This document shows positions 1-6,662 of a DNA stretch of 8,846 bases, one piece after another (the first letter of the stretch is position 1; every line of letters starts with the position of its first letter). The translations under genes were made by a program, and so were the position numbers. Under the pieces are notes generated by a model. That model was not told where the DNA came from. It was given only the letters and a program-made list of their open reading frames with translations, and did no database searches. Location: NCBI GenBank assembly GCA_013139625.1, contig WTAK01000485.1, positions 1 through 8,846 of the forward strand. Direction: 5' to 3'. Source of the stretch: Candidatus Delongbacteria bacterium (GTDB lineage Bacteria > UBA4055).

Positions 1-1200
1 AGATGCAGGAAGACCAGTTCCTAAAGCAGTAAATCCTTTTTCTGCTTCCGGATCAATATGAGGATGAAGTAATTGATCTAATTGCGCAGGTTCAACTCTT
101 AAAATAGCAGTATCTTTGTCAATAAGACCTTCGTTGAACATTTCAACAGCCATAGTAACCGCGGCTGCAGCTGTTCTTTTTCCACCTCTTGTTTGAAGCA
201 TCCAAAGTTTACCTTCTTCAATAGTAAACTCCATATCCTGCATATCTGTGTAATGCTTTTCTAAACTGTCTCTGTATGACACCAACTCATTATATATGGC
301 TTCATTTTGATCTTTCAGTGTTTGTATTTCCAATGGAGTTCTGATACCTACAACAACATCTTCACCCTGTGCATTCATCAAGTATTCACCATAAAATTTA
401 TTTTCACCGGTACTTGGATTTCTTGTAAAGCATACTCCAGTACCACTGGTTTCACCTTTGTTACCGAAAACCATGACCTGAACATTAACAGCTGTTCCGG
501 GTAATCCTTTAAGATCGTTCAGCTTTCTGTATAGAATAGCTCTGTCATTATTCCATGATCCAAATACTGCTTCAATAGACATTTTAAGTTGTTCAAGAGC
601 ATCTTGTGGGAAAAGTTTTCCTGCTGATTTTTGAATAGCAGCTTTATATTTTTCAATTACAACCTGAAGATCAGCTGCAGATAGGTCAGTATCAACTTCT
701 ACACCTTTTTCTTCTTTAACTATTTCAAGTTCTTTTTCAAATATTTCGCCTTTGATATCCATTACAACATTTCCAAACATCTGAATAAATCTTCGGTAAG
801 AATCATATCCAAATCTCTCATTTCCTGTTTTGCGGATAATTCCTTTAACAGACTCATCATTCAGACCAAGATTTAGAACCGTATCCATCATGCCAGGCAT
901 TGAAACTGCGGCGCCGGATCTCACTGAAAGTAAAAGAGGATCATCATTATTACCTAATTTTTTACCCATCATTTCTTCGAGCTCTTTTATGTGCAATTTA
1001 TATTCTTCGATTATTTCTTCGGTTATTTTATTTTGCCCGTCGTTATAAAAATCTTGGCAAGCTTCTGTGGTTAAAGTAAATCCCGGAGGTACTGGAATTC
1101 CGATCTTTGTCATTTCTGCAAGGTTTGCTCCTTTACCGCCGAGCAATTCCTTCATTTTAGCTTCTCCCTCTTTGAAGCTATATACGAATTTGTTTCCCAT
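1..1200 (-). CDS. ppdK: Pyruvate, phosphate dikinase, N-terminal part (cut by window edge)
   Basis: This enzyme interconverts pyruvate, ATP and phosphate with phosphoenolpyruvate, AMP and pyrophosphate in the cytoplasm, and in anaerobes often works in the glycolytic direction. The 400 visible codons cover the N-terminal ATP-grasp nucleotide-binding region: LGGKGANLAEM at residues 20-30, PVPPGFTLTTE at 36-46, VRSGAAVSMPGMMDTVLNLG from about 93, FTRNPSTGENKFYGEYL in the middle, and LQTRGGKRTA near 350. The window stops at GLPAS, the start of the linker to the phosphohistidine domain, so the catalytic His and the C-terminal PEP/pyruvate domain are missing. A second in-frame ATG lies one codon upstream (1201-1203). 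I chose 1200 because GGAG at 1207-1210 lies 6 bases away, against 3 for the other. It is transcribed divergently from the sigma gene. Identity is certain at family level. Confidence 0.96.
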   Translation of the reverse strand, partial: MGNKFVYSFKEGEAKMKELLGGKGANLAEMTKIGIPVPPGFTLTTEACQDFYNDGQNKITEEIIEEYKLHIKELEEMMGKKLGNNDDPLLLSVRSGAAVSMPGMMDTVLNLGLNDESVKGIIRKTGNERFGYDSYRRFIQMFGNVVMDIKGEIFEKELEIVKEEKGVEVDTDLSAADLQVVIEKYKAAIQKSAGKLFPQDALEQLKMSIEAVFGSWNNDRAILYRKLNDLKGLPGTAVNVQVMVFGNKGETSGTGVCFTRNPSTGENKFYGEYLMNAQGEDVVVGIRTPLEIQTLKDQNEAIYNELVSYRDSLEKHYTDMQDMEFTIEEGKLWMLQTRGGKRTAAAAVTMAVEMFNEGLIDKDTAILRVEPAQLDQLLHPHIDPEAEKGFTALGTGLPAS

Positions 1201-1261
1201 CATATTCTCCTTTAAATTATAAAATTAATAAATCTGTTTTTTTATTCACAACTTAGACAAG

Positions 1262-1292
1262 TAAAAATAAATATTTATGTTTGTTAAGTCAA
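1262..1292 (-). promoter_or_regulatory. Candidate promoter of the pyruvate phosphate dikinase gene
   Basis: Read on the minus strand, TTG (1290-1292) is followed by exactly 20 bases and then TATTTTTA (1262-1269), close to the Bacteroidota -7 consensus TAnnTTTG. The same stretch can be read as a sigma-70 pair TTGACT, 17 bp, TATTTT. It lies about 60 bases upstream of the start codon. The TTG to -7 spacing equals that of the sigma gene promoter on the other strand. No experimental support. Confidence 0.45.
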
Positions 1293-1348
1293 TGACATTC
1301 TGCTTTTTTTGTCTGTTTTTAGATGGGTGAATATTAATTATTTTTTCC

Positions 1349-1379
1349 TTGCCAAAAGAACTTTTTTTTGTTACCTTTG
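1349..1379 (+). promoter_or_regulatory. Candidate Bacteroidota-type promoter of the sigma factor gene
   Basis: TTG at 1349-1351, 20 bases, then TACCTTTG at 1372-1379, a perfect match to the TAnnTTTG -7 element known from Bacteroidota primary-sigma promoters. Transcription would start near 1385, giving a leader of about 50 bases. The match and its position before a primary-type sigma gene make this the best-supported promoter in the window. Confidence 0.65.
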
Positions 1380-1438
1380 TAATTCTTGTCGCGTAGGCAC
1401 GAGCAATAATTAATTTTTAATAAAGAGGGTAATGCTAT

Positions 1439-2299
1439 ATGATGTACGTGGGATACCGCTCAAACAAATCACTGAACGAATATTTGAAAGAAATTAGTAG
1501 AGAAAATCTACTTACAGCTGTTCAAGAAGTAGAACTGACTAGAACAATGAGAAATAACAAAGGAGCTAAATCTCAGCGAGCTAAAGATAAAATGGTCAAG
1601 TGTAATCTGCGTTTTGTTGTATCTGTTGCAAAGCAATACAAAAACCAGGGTTTAAGTTTCAATGATTTGATAAACGAAGGCAATTTAGGTTTGATCAAAG
1701 CAGCATCTAGATTTGATGAGACAAAAGGATATAAATTTATTTCTTATGCAGTATGGTGGATCAGACAATCGATCCTTCAAGCTTTAGCTGAACAATCTCG
1801 TGTTGTAAGACTTCCTTCCAATAAGATATCAGTTTTGAATAAGATCCATAAGACTCGTTCAAGATTGCAGAATAAATATGAAAGAGAACCGACAGTTGAA
1901 GAGATTGCAGGTATTATGGAAGTATCTGAAGAAGAAGTTTATAATACTTTAAAGATATCAGGACAGCATCTATCAATTGATTCTCCTATCAAAGATGGTG
2001 AAGATAATAGACTTATTGATGTTCTTAAAAGTGATCAAAGTCCAATGCCGGATTCTGACCTAACTGATTTTTCATTGAGTGTTGAGATCGAAAGAGCATT
2101 AGAGACTTTATCTCCAAGAGAAAAAGAAGTTATTACAATGTACTTTGGTATTGAAAGATACGAACCATTGACTTTAGAAGAGATCGGGCAGGAATTGAAT
2201 CTTACTAGAGAGAGAATTCGTCAGATCAAGGAAAAGGCATTGCATAGATTAAGACATAAGTCGAGATCTAAAACACTGAAGATGTATCTGGATAGATAA
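1439..2299 (+). CDS. rpoD: Primary-type RNA polymerase sigma factor, short FCB-type RpoD
   Basis: A sigma-70 family factor that directs RNA polymerase to promoters. Region 1.2 is at about residues 11-35 (SLNEYLKEISRENLLTAVQE). Region 2 covers 53-125, with NLRFVVSVAKQY, DLINEGNLGLIKAASRFD, the -10 recognition helix YKFISYAVWWIRQSI and LAEQSRVVRLP. Region 3 is about 130-205, and region 4 is 217-275 with LSPREKEVITMYFGI and the helix-turn-helix LTLEEIGQELNLTRERIRQI that reads the -35/-33 element. At 286 aa, with no region 1.1 and no acidic insert, it matches the compact primary sigma of Bacteroidota and relatives. GAGGG at 1425-1429 lies 9 bases before the ATG at 1439; an ATG one codon later has a less good spacing of 12. 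A terminator follows directly, so it is a single-gene unit. A primary-like paralogue cannot be fully excluded. Confidence 0.93.
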   Translation: MMYVGYRSNKSLNEYLKEISRENLLTAVQEVELTRTMRNNKGAKSQRAKDKMVKCNLRFVVSVAKQYKNQGLSFNDLINEGNLGLIKAASRFDETKGYKFISYAVWWIRQSILQALAEQSRVVRLPSNKISVLNKIHKTRSRLQNKYEREPTVEEIAGIMEVSEEEVYNTLKISGQHLSIDSPIKDGEDNRLIDVLKSDQSPMPDSDLTDFSLSVEIERALETLSPREKEVITMYFGIERYEPLTLEEIGQELNLTRERIRQIKEKALHRLRHKSRSKTLKMYLDR

Positions 2300-2313
2300 G
2301 ATTTATAGAAAAT

Positions 2314-2344
2314 AAAAAAGCCGATCAAACGATCGGCTTTTTTT
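2314..2344. terminator. Bidirectional intrinsic terminator between convergent genes
   Basis: A perfect inverted repeat: AAAAAAGCCGATC (2314-2326), loop AAAC, GATCGGCTTTTTT (2331-2343), continuing to a run of seven T. The A-run before the stem makes it work on both strands. It ends the sigma transcript 15 bases after its stop and the minus-strand island transcript just after the Bro-N gene stop. Confidence 0.92.
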
Positions 2345-2349
2345 ATGGT

Positions 2350-3201
2350 TTATTTTCCTTTTATTTTCTTTTTCCCACTTTTCAAAAAATTCTGATTGGT
2401 AATAACCGATTTACCTGTTTTATTTTCTAGGGCAATTCTTGCATCTTTTGAAATTTTTCCACCTTCGTGAGCAGAATCTTTATTTTCTTCTAAACCGGTT
2501 GCATCATCCTTTTCTGCAATATTTCTTGTGGATAATTCCGCTAGAGCAGTAAAGATAAGTTCCGCTTCACTCATATGATCTCTTAAATTTTGCTTATCTA
2601 ATTCTTTTATTTCTTTGTGTCCTTTTACGGATAATCCTGACCATTCTTTATGGATAATATTAGTTAAAATTGCGAATTCTTCTCCTTTTTTAACATCGTG
2701 TTCATTCCAATAATCAGTCAATTTATTTCTTGTTTCCTGCCCCATCATTCTTTGTTGAATCCATTTCTCACTTCTACCATGGCTCTGCCAATATTCTCTT
2801 GATCTGTTAAGAGCTAATTCAGGATTTACCATTTCTTGCATTCTTTCATATCCGACTTTAGCTAACCATAATTTAATTGGTTCTGCTTTTTTTGAAGGAA
2901 CAGATTGTATCAGCCGTAATAAAGTTTCAACATCAGCCACATCTGTCTTATAAAATTTGCCGTCAGCAGACTGTAATTTCAGTTGGTCACAATTTGTGAC
3001 CAACTCACTTCCTTCACCATTCAATCTACTTTTTAACGTGGTCCAGTAACTTTTAGCTTTCTTAAAATCTGCTTGTTCTGTCAAAGCTGCAACTATATCT
3101 ATAACCGAGAAGTACCACAGTTCTTTTTTTTCATCGTAAATTCTTCTGATTTTAAAATCATCAAATATTGCAAGTGTCTCTTTATCATTTTTCTTTTTCA
3201 T
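2350..3201 (-). CDS. Bro-N domain protein (phage antirepressor type)
   Basis: A 283-aa soluble protein. Residues 6-115 form the Bro-N fold of phage antirepressors and baculovirus BRO proteins, a DNA-binding domain: IFDDFKIRRIYDEKKELWYFSVIDIVAALT, the substrate-like loop ELVTNCDQLKLQSADGKFY, TDVADVETLLRLIQSVPS, then AEPIKLWLAKVGYERM. The C-terminal part (120-283) matches the usual companion region of chromosomal members (ELALNR, QETRNKLTDYWNEH, EFAILTNIIHKEWSGLSVKGHKEIK, LRDHMSEAELIFTALAE, TGKSVITNQN). It probably binds DNA as a regulator; its target is unknown. I start it at 3201, where AAGGTG lies 5 bases upstream; an ATG at 3231 has no ribosome-binding site. It lies 83 bp downstream of the membrane-protein gene on the same strand. 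One 60-base line counted by hand is about 32% GC, higher than the operon upstream, so the two may have arrived separately. Confidence 0.85.
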   Translation of the reverse strand: MKKKNDKETLAIFDDFKIRRIYDEKKELWYFSVIDIVAALTEQADFKKAKSYWTTLKSRLNGEGSELVTNCDQLKLQSADGKFYKTDVADVETLLRLIQSVPSKKAEPIKLWLAKVGYERMQEMVNPELALNRSREYWQSHGRSEKWIQQRMMGQETRNKLTDYWNEHDVKKGEEFAILTNIIHKEWSGLSVKGHKEIKELDKQNLRDHMSEAELIFTALAELSTRNIAEKDDATGLEENKDSAHEGGKISKDARIALENKTGKSVITNQNFLKSGKKKIKGK

Positions 3202-3233
3202 GTTTTCACCTTTTTTCTGCAATATACACATAG

Positions 3234-3252
3234 CATAGTGTCATATAGTGAC
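3234..3252. repeat. ATAGTG direct repeats with small palindrome upstream of the Bro-N gene
   Basis: ATAGTG occurs at 3235-3240 and again at 3245-3250, ten bases apart and so on the same helix face. The second copy lies inside GTCA-tatag-TGAC (3240-3252). It is 33-51 bases upstream of the Bro-N start codon, where a regulator binding site would be expected. The motif is short and chance is possible. Confidence 0.25.
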
Positions 3253-3284
3253 CCTTTGCTATTTTTTACTTTTATTTCTAGTTT

Positions 3285-3887
3285 TTAACTATATAATTTC
3301 TTTTTTGCTAATCTTACAAATTTCTCATGCGCTTCAACAAAAACATCAGCTGCTTCATTTATATCTACTCCATTTTGAATTATTTTCTCAGGCATCGGTC
3401 CATGCATTTCTTCTGGTTTAACTGAGTGCAAATCAGCTTTATTATGAAAAGTTTTAACTCCAATTTCATTCATAAGGTGTTGTGCACTTTTATGTAATTC
3501 TTGCCTTAGGTTGTCTATCTCTTTATCAAGAAATTCATGTTCTACATTGTTCCATAACGCTAAAAATTCATAAATTGGTTTTACATAATCAAATCGAAAC
3601 GATGATTTAAAATCATGATCTTTAAGAAATTGAATGATACTATCACTAGGGATTAACTTGATTAAAGATTCAAATAACTTAATATCATTTTGACTTGGAA
3701 CCTGCTTATTGTTTTTCTTTTTTTTTATGTCATCATAACTTTCTAATGAAATGTAAGCGATAATAGACACTAGAAACACTATTAAAGGTTCCCAATTAAA
3801 TTTCCAGTTTTCTGTTGGGTATAAAAACCAAGCTTCGCTAGCTAAAATTGCTATGAAACTAATAATTTTAATAAAATAATATTTCAT
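3285..3887 (-). CDS. Two-helix inner-membrane protein with conserved cytoplasmic domain, function unknown
   Basis: A 200-aa protein. Hydrophobic helices at about residues 4-24 (FIKIISFIAILASEAWFLY) and 33-48 (EPLIVFLVSIIAYISL) are separated by a short loop with charged residues; the second is followed by DDIKKKKNNK, which puts both termini in the cytoplasm. Residues 65-200 are a helical domain (LFESLIKLIPSDSIIQFLKDHDF, then WNNVEHEFLDKEIDNLRQEL, and a C-terminal helix EAADVFVEAHEKFVRLAKKKL). I recall this domain as a widespread uncharacterised type, but cannot name a family. AAGGAA lies about 7 bases before the ATG, and the gene starts 16 bp after the methyltransferase-like gene, so it is likely part of the same transcript. 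In an accessory operon it might be a membrane effector or anchor; that is inference. Confidence 0.8.
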   Translation of the reverse strand: MKYYFIKIISFIAILASEAWFLYPTENWKFNWEPLIVFLVSIIAYISLESYDDIKKKKNNKQVPSQNDIKLFESLIKLIPSDSIIQFLKDHDFKSSFRFDYVKPIYEFLALWNNVEHEFLDKEIDNLRQELHKSAQHLMNEIGVKTFHNKADLHSVKPEEMHGPMPEKIIQNGVDINEAADVFVEAHEKFVRLAKKKLYS

Positions 3888-3903
3888 TCTAAATTCCTTT
3901 AAT

Positions 3904-4977
3904 TTATTTAATACCCCATTCTTCTTTTGCTTCTCTTATTTGCTGTTCAATATGACTATGATAATTAATCAATTTTAGATACTTTAGTCTCCTTTCCACA
4001 GATGTTAATTGTTCAAAAGAACGATCTCCGTATACAATTTTTCTTTTTTCATCCAATAATCTATCAACTCTATTACCAAACATCTTGAAAAGAATACCTC
4101 TCAATTCATCTATCCTATATATCTTATTTTTACCTTTTTTAATTTTACACATATGAAGAGGTTGTCTTTGATTTGCTTCTGGATAAGGGTGAAAAGTAAC
4201 AGTACAATTAAGAAATTTATCAAAAATATCATAATACATATCAGAATCCCAAGGATGATTAAAAGGTTCTGCAATATTTTCTAAATCGTAAAAGATCATT
4301 ATACTATTTTTGTTTGTGAGTTGATATATTTCATTTATAAATTCAGGTAGTTTACTCAAGCATATTTCATGATTAACATTTTTTACAATTAAATAATCTG
4401 CCAATTTTTGATAATTATCATATAAATGAGTATAAAGTAAATTAAAATTTAAAAAAAATACATTATTTAGATCTTTCTTAGAATTAGCATAAAGTGCTAT
4501 AAGCTCATTAAATTCTTTTGGTTCAATTTTTATTTCATCAATCTTTATTTCTGTATCATACGCAAAATATATAAGTTTATTTGAAAACTCTCCATTATTT
4601 TGATATATGGATACCTGTTTAAATAGATTTAAATATGGTCCGGAACCAAAATCTACAAGTATTGAAGTTTCATCAATACTCAAATTTAGATACATACATA
4701 TATTATCATACTGTGAATCTCTTTTCTTAAATTTCTGTTGATCTTGTGATTCTAATGTAAGACATCCATCTATATATTTCTCTAAATTTGATATTTCTAA
4801 TTGTTTTTTTTTCTTGATTATTTCTTTGGCACTATTGAATTTGTCAACAGTTCTTTCTATTTCTATTTTCTTTTTAATATTACTCAACTGAGTCAACAAA
4901 TCGTCAACACTAACAGATTCAAAAGAAATATCCTTTGTGATTTTACTAAATTTTTCTACATCTATGTCAGTTTTCAC
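3904..4977 (-). CDS. Class I methyltransferase-fold protein, substrate unknown
   Basis: About 357 aa from the GTG start. Residues 1-100 are charged and helical with a likely coiled coil (28-70, very rich in K and E). Residues 104-235 show the strand order of a SAM-binding Rossmann fold: motif I ILVDFGSGPY (106-115), strand 2 LIYFAYDTE with its acidic end, strand 3 NVFFLNFN, strand 4 YLIVKNVNHEI (195-205) and strand 5 SIMIFYDLE (225-233). Strand 4 carries N-V-N-H-E rather than the DPPY or NPPY of DNA adenine/cytosine amino-methylases, so a conventional R-M methylase is unlikely; an RNA, protein or small-molecule substrate, or loss of catalysis, is possible. The longest frame opens with TTG at 4992, but I prefer GTG at 4977: it overlaps the previous stop as GTGA and has GGAGGG about 8 bases upstream. 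Part of the 3285-8531 operon. Confidence 0.72.
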   Translation of the reverse strand: MKTDIDVEKFSKITKDISFESVSVDDLLTQLSNIKKKIEIERTVDKFNSAKEIIKKKKQLEISNLEKYIDGCLTLESQDQQKFKKRDSQYDNICMYLNLSIDETSILVDFGSGPYLNLFKQVSIYQNNGEFSNKLIYFAYDTEIKIDEIKIEPKEFNELIALYANSKKDLNNVFFLNFNLLYTHLYDNYQKLADYLIVKNVNHEICLSKLPEFINEIYQLTNKNSIMIFYDLENIAEPFNHPWDSDMYYDIFDKFLNCTVTFHPYPEANQRQPLHMCKIKKGKNKIYRIDELRGILFKMFGNRVDRLLDEKRKIVYGDRSFEQLTSVERRLKYLKLINYHSHIEQQIREAKEEWGIK

Positions 4978-6662
4978 TTCCCATCCCTCCAATCGCTTGG
5001 GAAAAGTGGAGTTTTATAGTACAGATGAGCAAGATATCTTAAATGTCTCAAACCTTTTTTATCAGTTCGAAATTTTATTTTACTCTTTTTATAATTTTGT
5101 AGTTTGCTCTTAATATGTTCGAATTCCGAAATATCGTCATTTTTGTTTTTATTATATACTTGAGAACTTCCCTCTTCGTATAATTCTTTCTGAAAGAGTA
5201 TGTGCTCATATTCTAACATATCTTCTGGAGGAAAATATGTTAATAAATGGATATCTTTAGTTAAAAATTCCCAAGAATTATTAAATATTTCTTCTGATTT
5301 GTCACCTAATTGAACTAATTGCTCAAATAATATTAATAACAGGTATGAGGATTTGTCAGTATAGTTCATTGGTCGGTCATTTCTGGCAACAAATTCAATT
5401 AATGAATCAATGTTATTATACAGCTCGGGTAATCTATTATGACTTGCTTTTGTTAAGGAAATATTATTTAAAATAGAAGAAATATAATCCTGAATTTCCT
5501 TATCCATATCTAGCATCTTAAAATATTTAATGGCTAAAAGTATCGGTATTGAATGATTGTCTAATAATGGTCTTTTACAACCGGAATTATTTTCTATAAC
5601 CTTCTTAAGAGTGTTAGCAAAATTTGATAAAAGGTTTTTAAACTCAGCATTACCAACTTTAACACCAATATCACTTAAATATTTATACGTGTATAAGTGA
5701 TAAACATAGTAACCTAAAAAATTTAAGCTTCTTAAAGGGTAACCAATTTCTTCAAACTGACTTCCTTCTTCACTAAATAAGCCATCTCTTTCCAAAGCAA
5801 CAGGTATGATCTTTGCCAAGTAATTTTCCATCATAATAAAATGGATTCCTTGTAGATTCTGATAATGAATAATTACACCTTTTTGTTTTTCTACTTTTTT
5901 TTCTAAAATCCAACCCCAAGTCTGAAGCAGAACAAATGTAAGACATTCTCTAGCTGGTATTAAGTTATCGGCTTCCTTAGAATACTGGTATACTAACTGT
6001 GAAATAATACTCAGTGTCGAAATCATTTTAATAAATTGTTTTTTTTTGTACGATTTTTCACCATCTAGTATAGATACGATTAGCTTTTTAAAATGGAAAA
6101 AATCATTTTCTGGTGTGTCAATAAATGCTAAAGTTTTCTTTAGTAAATTAACATGCTCAGGATTCGTAAGTACATATTCATTTAATAAATATTTTGAAAA
6201 ATAGTCCGTTAAATCTTCGATACCCCATCTTTCAAAATCATTATCTGGGAAATGTTTTGTTATAAAAGACTCAAATGTTAATCTATCATTTTGATTTACT
6301 TCTCCATTATGTACAAGAACATACCTTCTAGGCAACTTATTTAGTTCCGATTTGCTACTATCTTTAAAATCGACTTCTTTTGCTTGTAACATAGATTCTC
6401 TGATTCCATTTTTCCCAGACATTGTAGATTTGTTAATGTCCTTGGCATCGCCTGCCTTAAGTTGGAAAATATATAGAGTCTTTTTTTTATTATACTTTCC
6501 AATAGCAACAATATCCTTTCCATATTCAGGTTGCCCTTGCGATGAATTCGCAGTTTTTACAATCTGATAACCCATTTGATCTAATAGTATCGGAAAAATA
6601 TAATCTAATTCGTTTCTTTCTTTTAAACTTTGTAAGTAATCTTTTATAATAAGTCTCAACAT
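4974..6662 (-). CDS. Mrr-like PD-(D/E)xK nuclease-domain protein with long helical C-terminus
   Basis: 562 aa. Residues 16-130 look like a restriction-endonuclease fold of the Mrr type: helix LDYIFPILLDQMGYQIV, then QPEYGKDIVAIG with candidate metal ligand D50 (and E46 nearby), then LYIFQLKAGD with Q67-x-K69, the QxK form of the motif. Strand RRYVLVHNGEV (112-122) and helix 125-136 could complete the core. Residues 180-560 are mostly helical with no recognisable catalytic motif, perhaps a repeat or sensor region. The likely activity is DNA (or RNA) cleavage with Mg2+, inferred from the motif. Its ATG directly abuts the TAA of the helical-repeat gene, with GGGAG 6 bases before it inside that gene, and its TGA overlaps the next gene by 4 bases. 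This indicates translational coupling and probably fixed stoichiometry. The nuclease call is fairly secure; the C-terminal role is unknown. Confidence 0.8.
   Translation of the reverse strand: MLRLIIKDYLQSLKERNELDYIFPILLDQMGYQIVKTANSSQGQPEYGKDIVAIGKYNKKKTLYIFQLKAGDAKDINKSTMSGKNGIRESMLQAKEVDFKDSSKSELNKLPRRYVLVHNGEVNQNDRLTFESFITKHFPDNDFERWGIEDLTDYFSKYLLNEYVLTNPEHVNLLKKTLAFIDTPENDFFHFKKLIVSILDGEKSYKKKQFIKMISTLSIISQLVYQYSKEADNLIPARECLTFVLLQTWGWILEKKVEKQKGVIIHYQNLQGIHFIMMENYLAKIIPVALERDGLFSEEGSQFEEIGYPLRSLNFLGYYVYHLYTYKYLSDIGVKVGNAEFKNLLSNFANTLKKVIENNSGCKRPLLDNHSIPILLAIKYFKMLDMDKEIQDYISSILNNISLTKASHNRLPELYNNIDSLIEFVARNDRPMNYTDKSSYLLLILFEQLVQLGDKSEEIFNNSWEFLTKDIHLLTYFPPEDMLEYEHILFQKELYEEGSSQVYNKNKNDDISEFEHIKSKLQNYKKSKIKFRTDKKGLRHLRYLAHLYYKTPLFPSDWRDGK

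Noticed and set aside
307..1048. Short plus-strand open frames of 65 and 72 codons
   Set aside because: They lie antisense within the well-conserved dikinase gene, have no ribosome-binding sites and give no protein-like pattern.
1385..1410. Hairpin in the sigma gene leader, a possible RNA regulator
   Set aside because: The best pairing I could draw is three base pairs around a four-base loop with interruptions; it is too weak to call.
3202..3284. Terminator between the membrane-protein gene and the Bro-N gene
   Set aside because: There is no GC-rich inverted repeat followed by T on the minus strand, so read-through into the Bro-N gene cannot be excluded.
3073..3288. Plus-strand open frame of 71 codons opposite the Bro-N start
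   Set aside because: It is antisense to the conserved Bro-N domain and consists of Phe-rich low-complexity translation of AT-rich DNA.
3904..4992. Nuclease plus methyltransferase read as an ordinary restriction-modification pair
   Set aside because: The methyltransferase-like protein lacks the DPPY/NPPY motif and a target recognition domain, and the genes are coupled to a large scaffold-type protein.
4801..5019. Plus-strand open frame opposite the nuclease/methyltransferase junction
   Set aside because: It mirrors Lys-rich coding sequence as Phe-rich text; the coupled junction on the minus strand is much better supported.
6341..6567. Minus-strand 60-codon and plus-strand 71-codon frames inside the nuclease gene
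   Set aside because: Both overlap the PD-(D/E)xK core encoded in the main frame and have no start signals.
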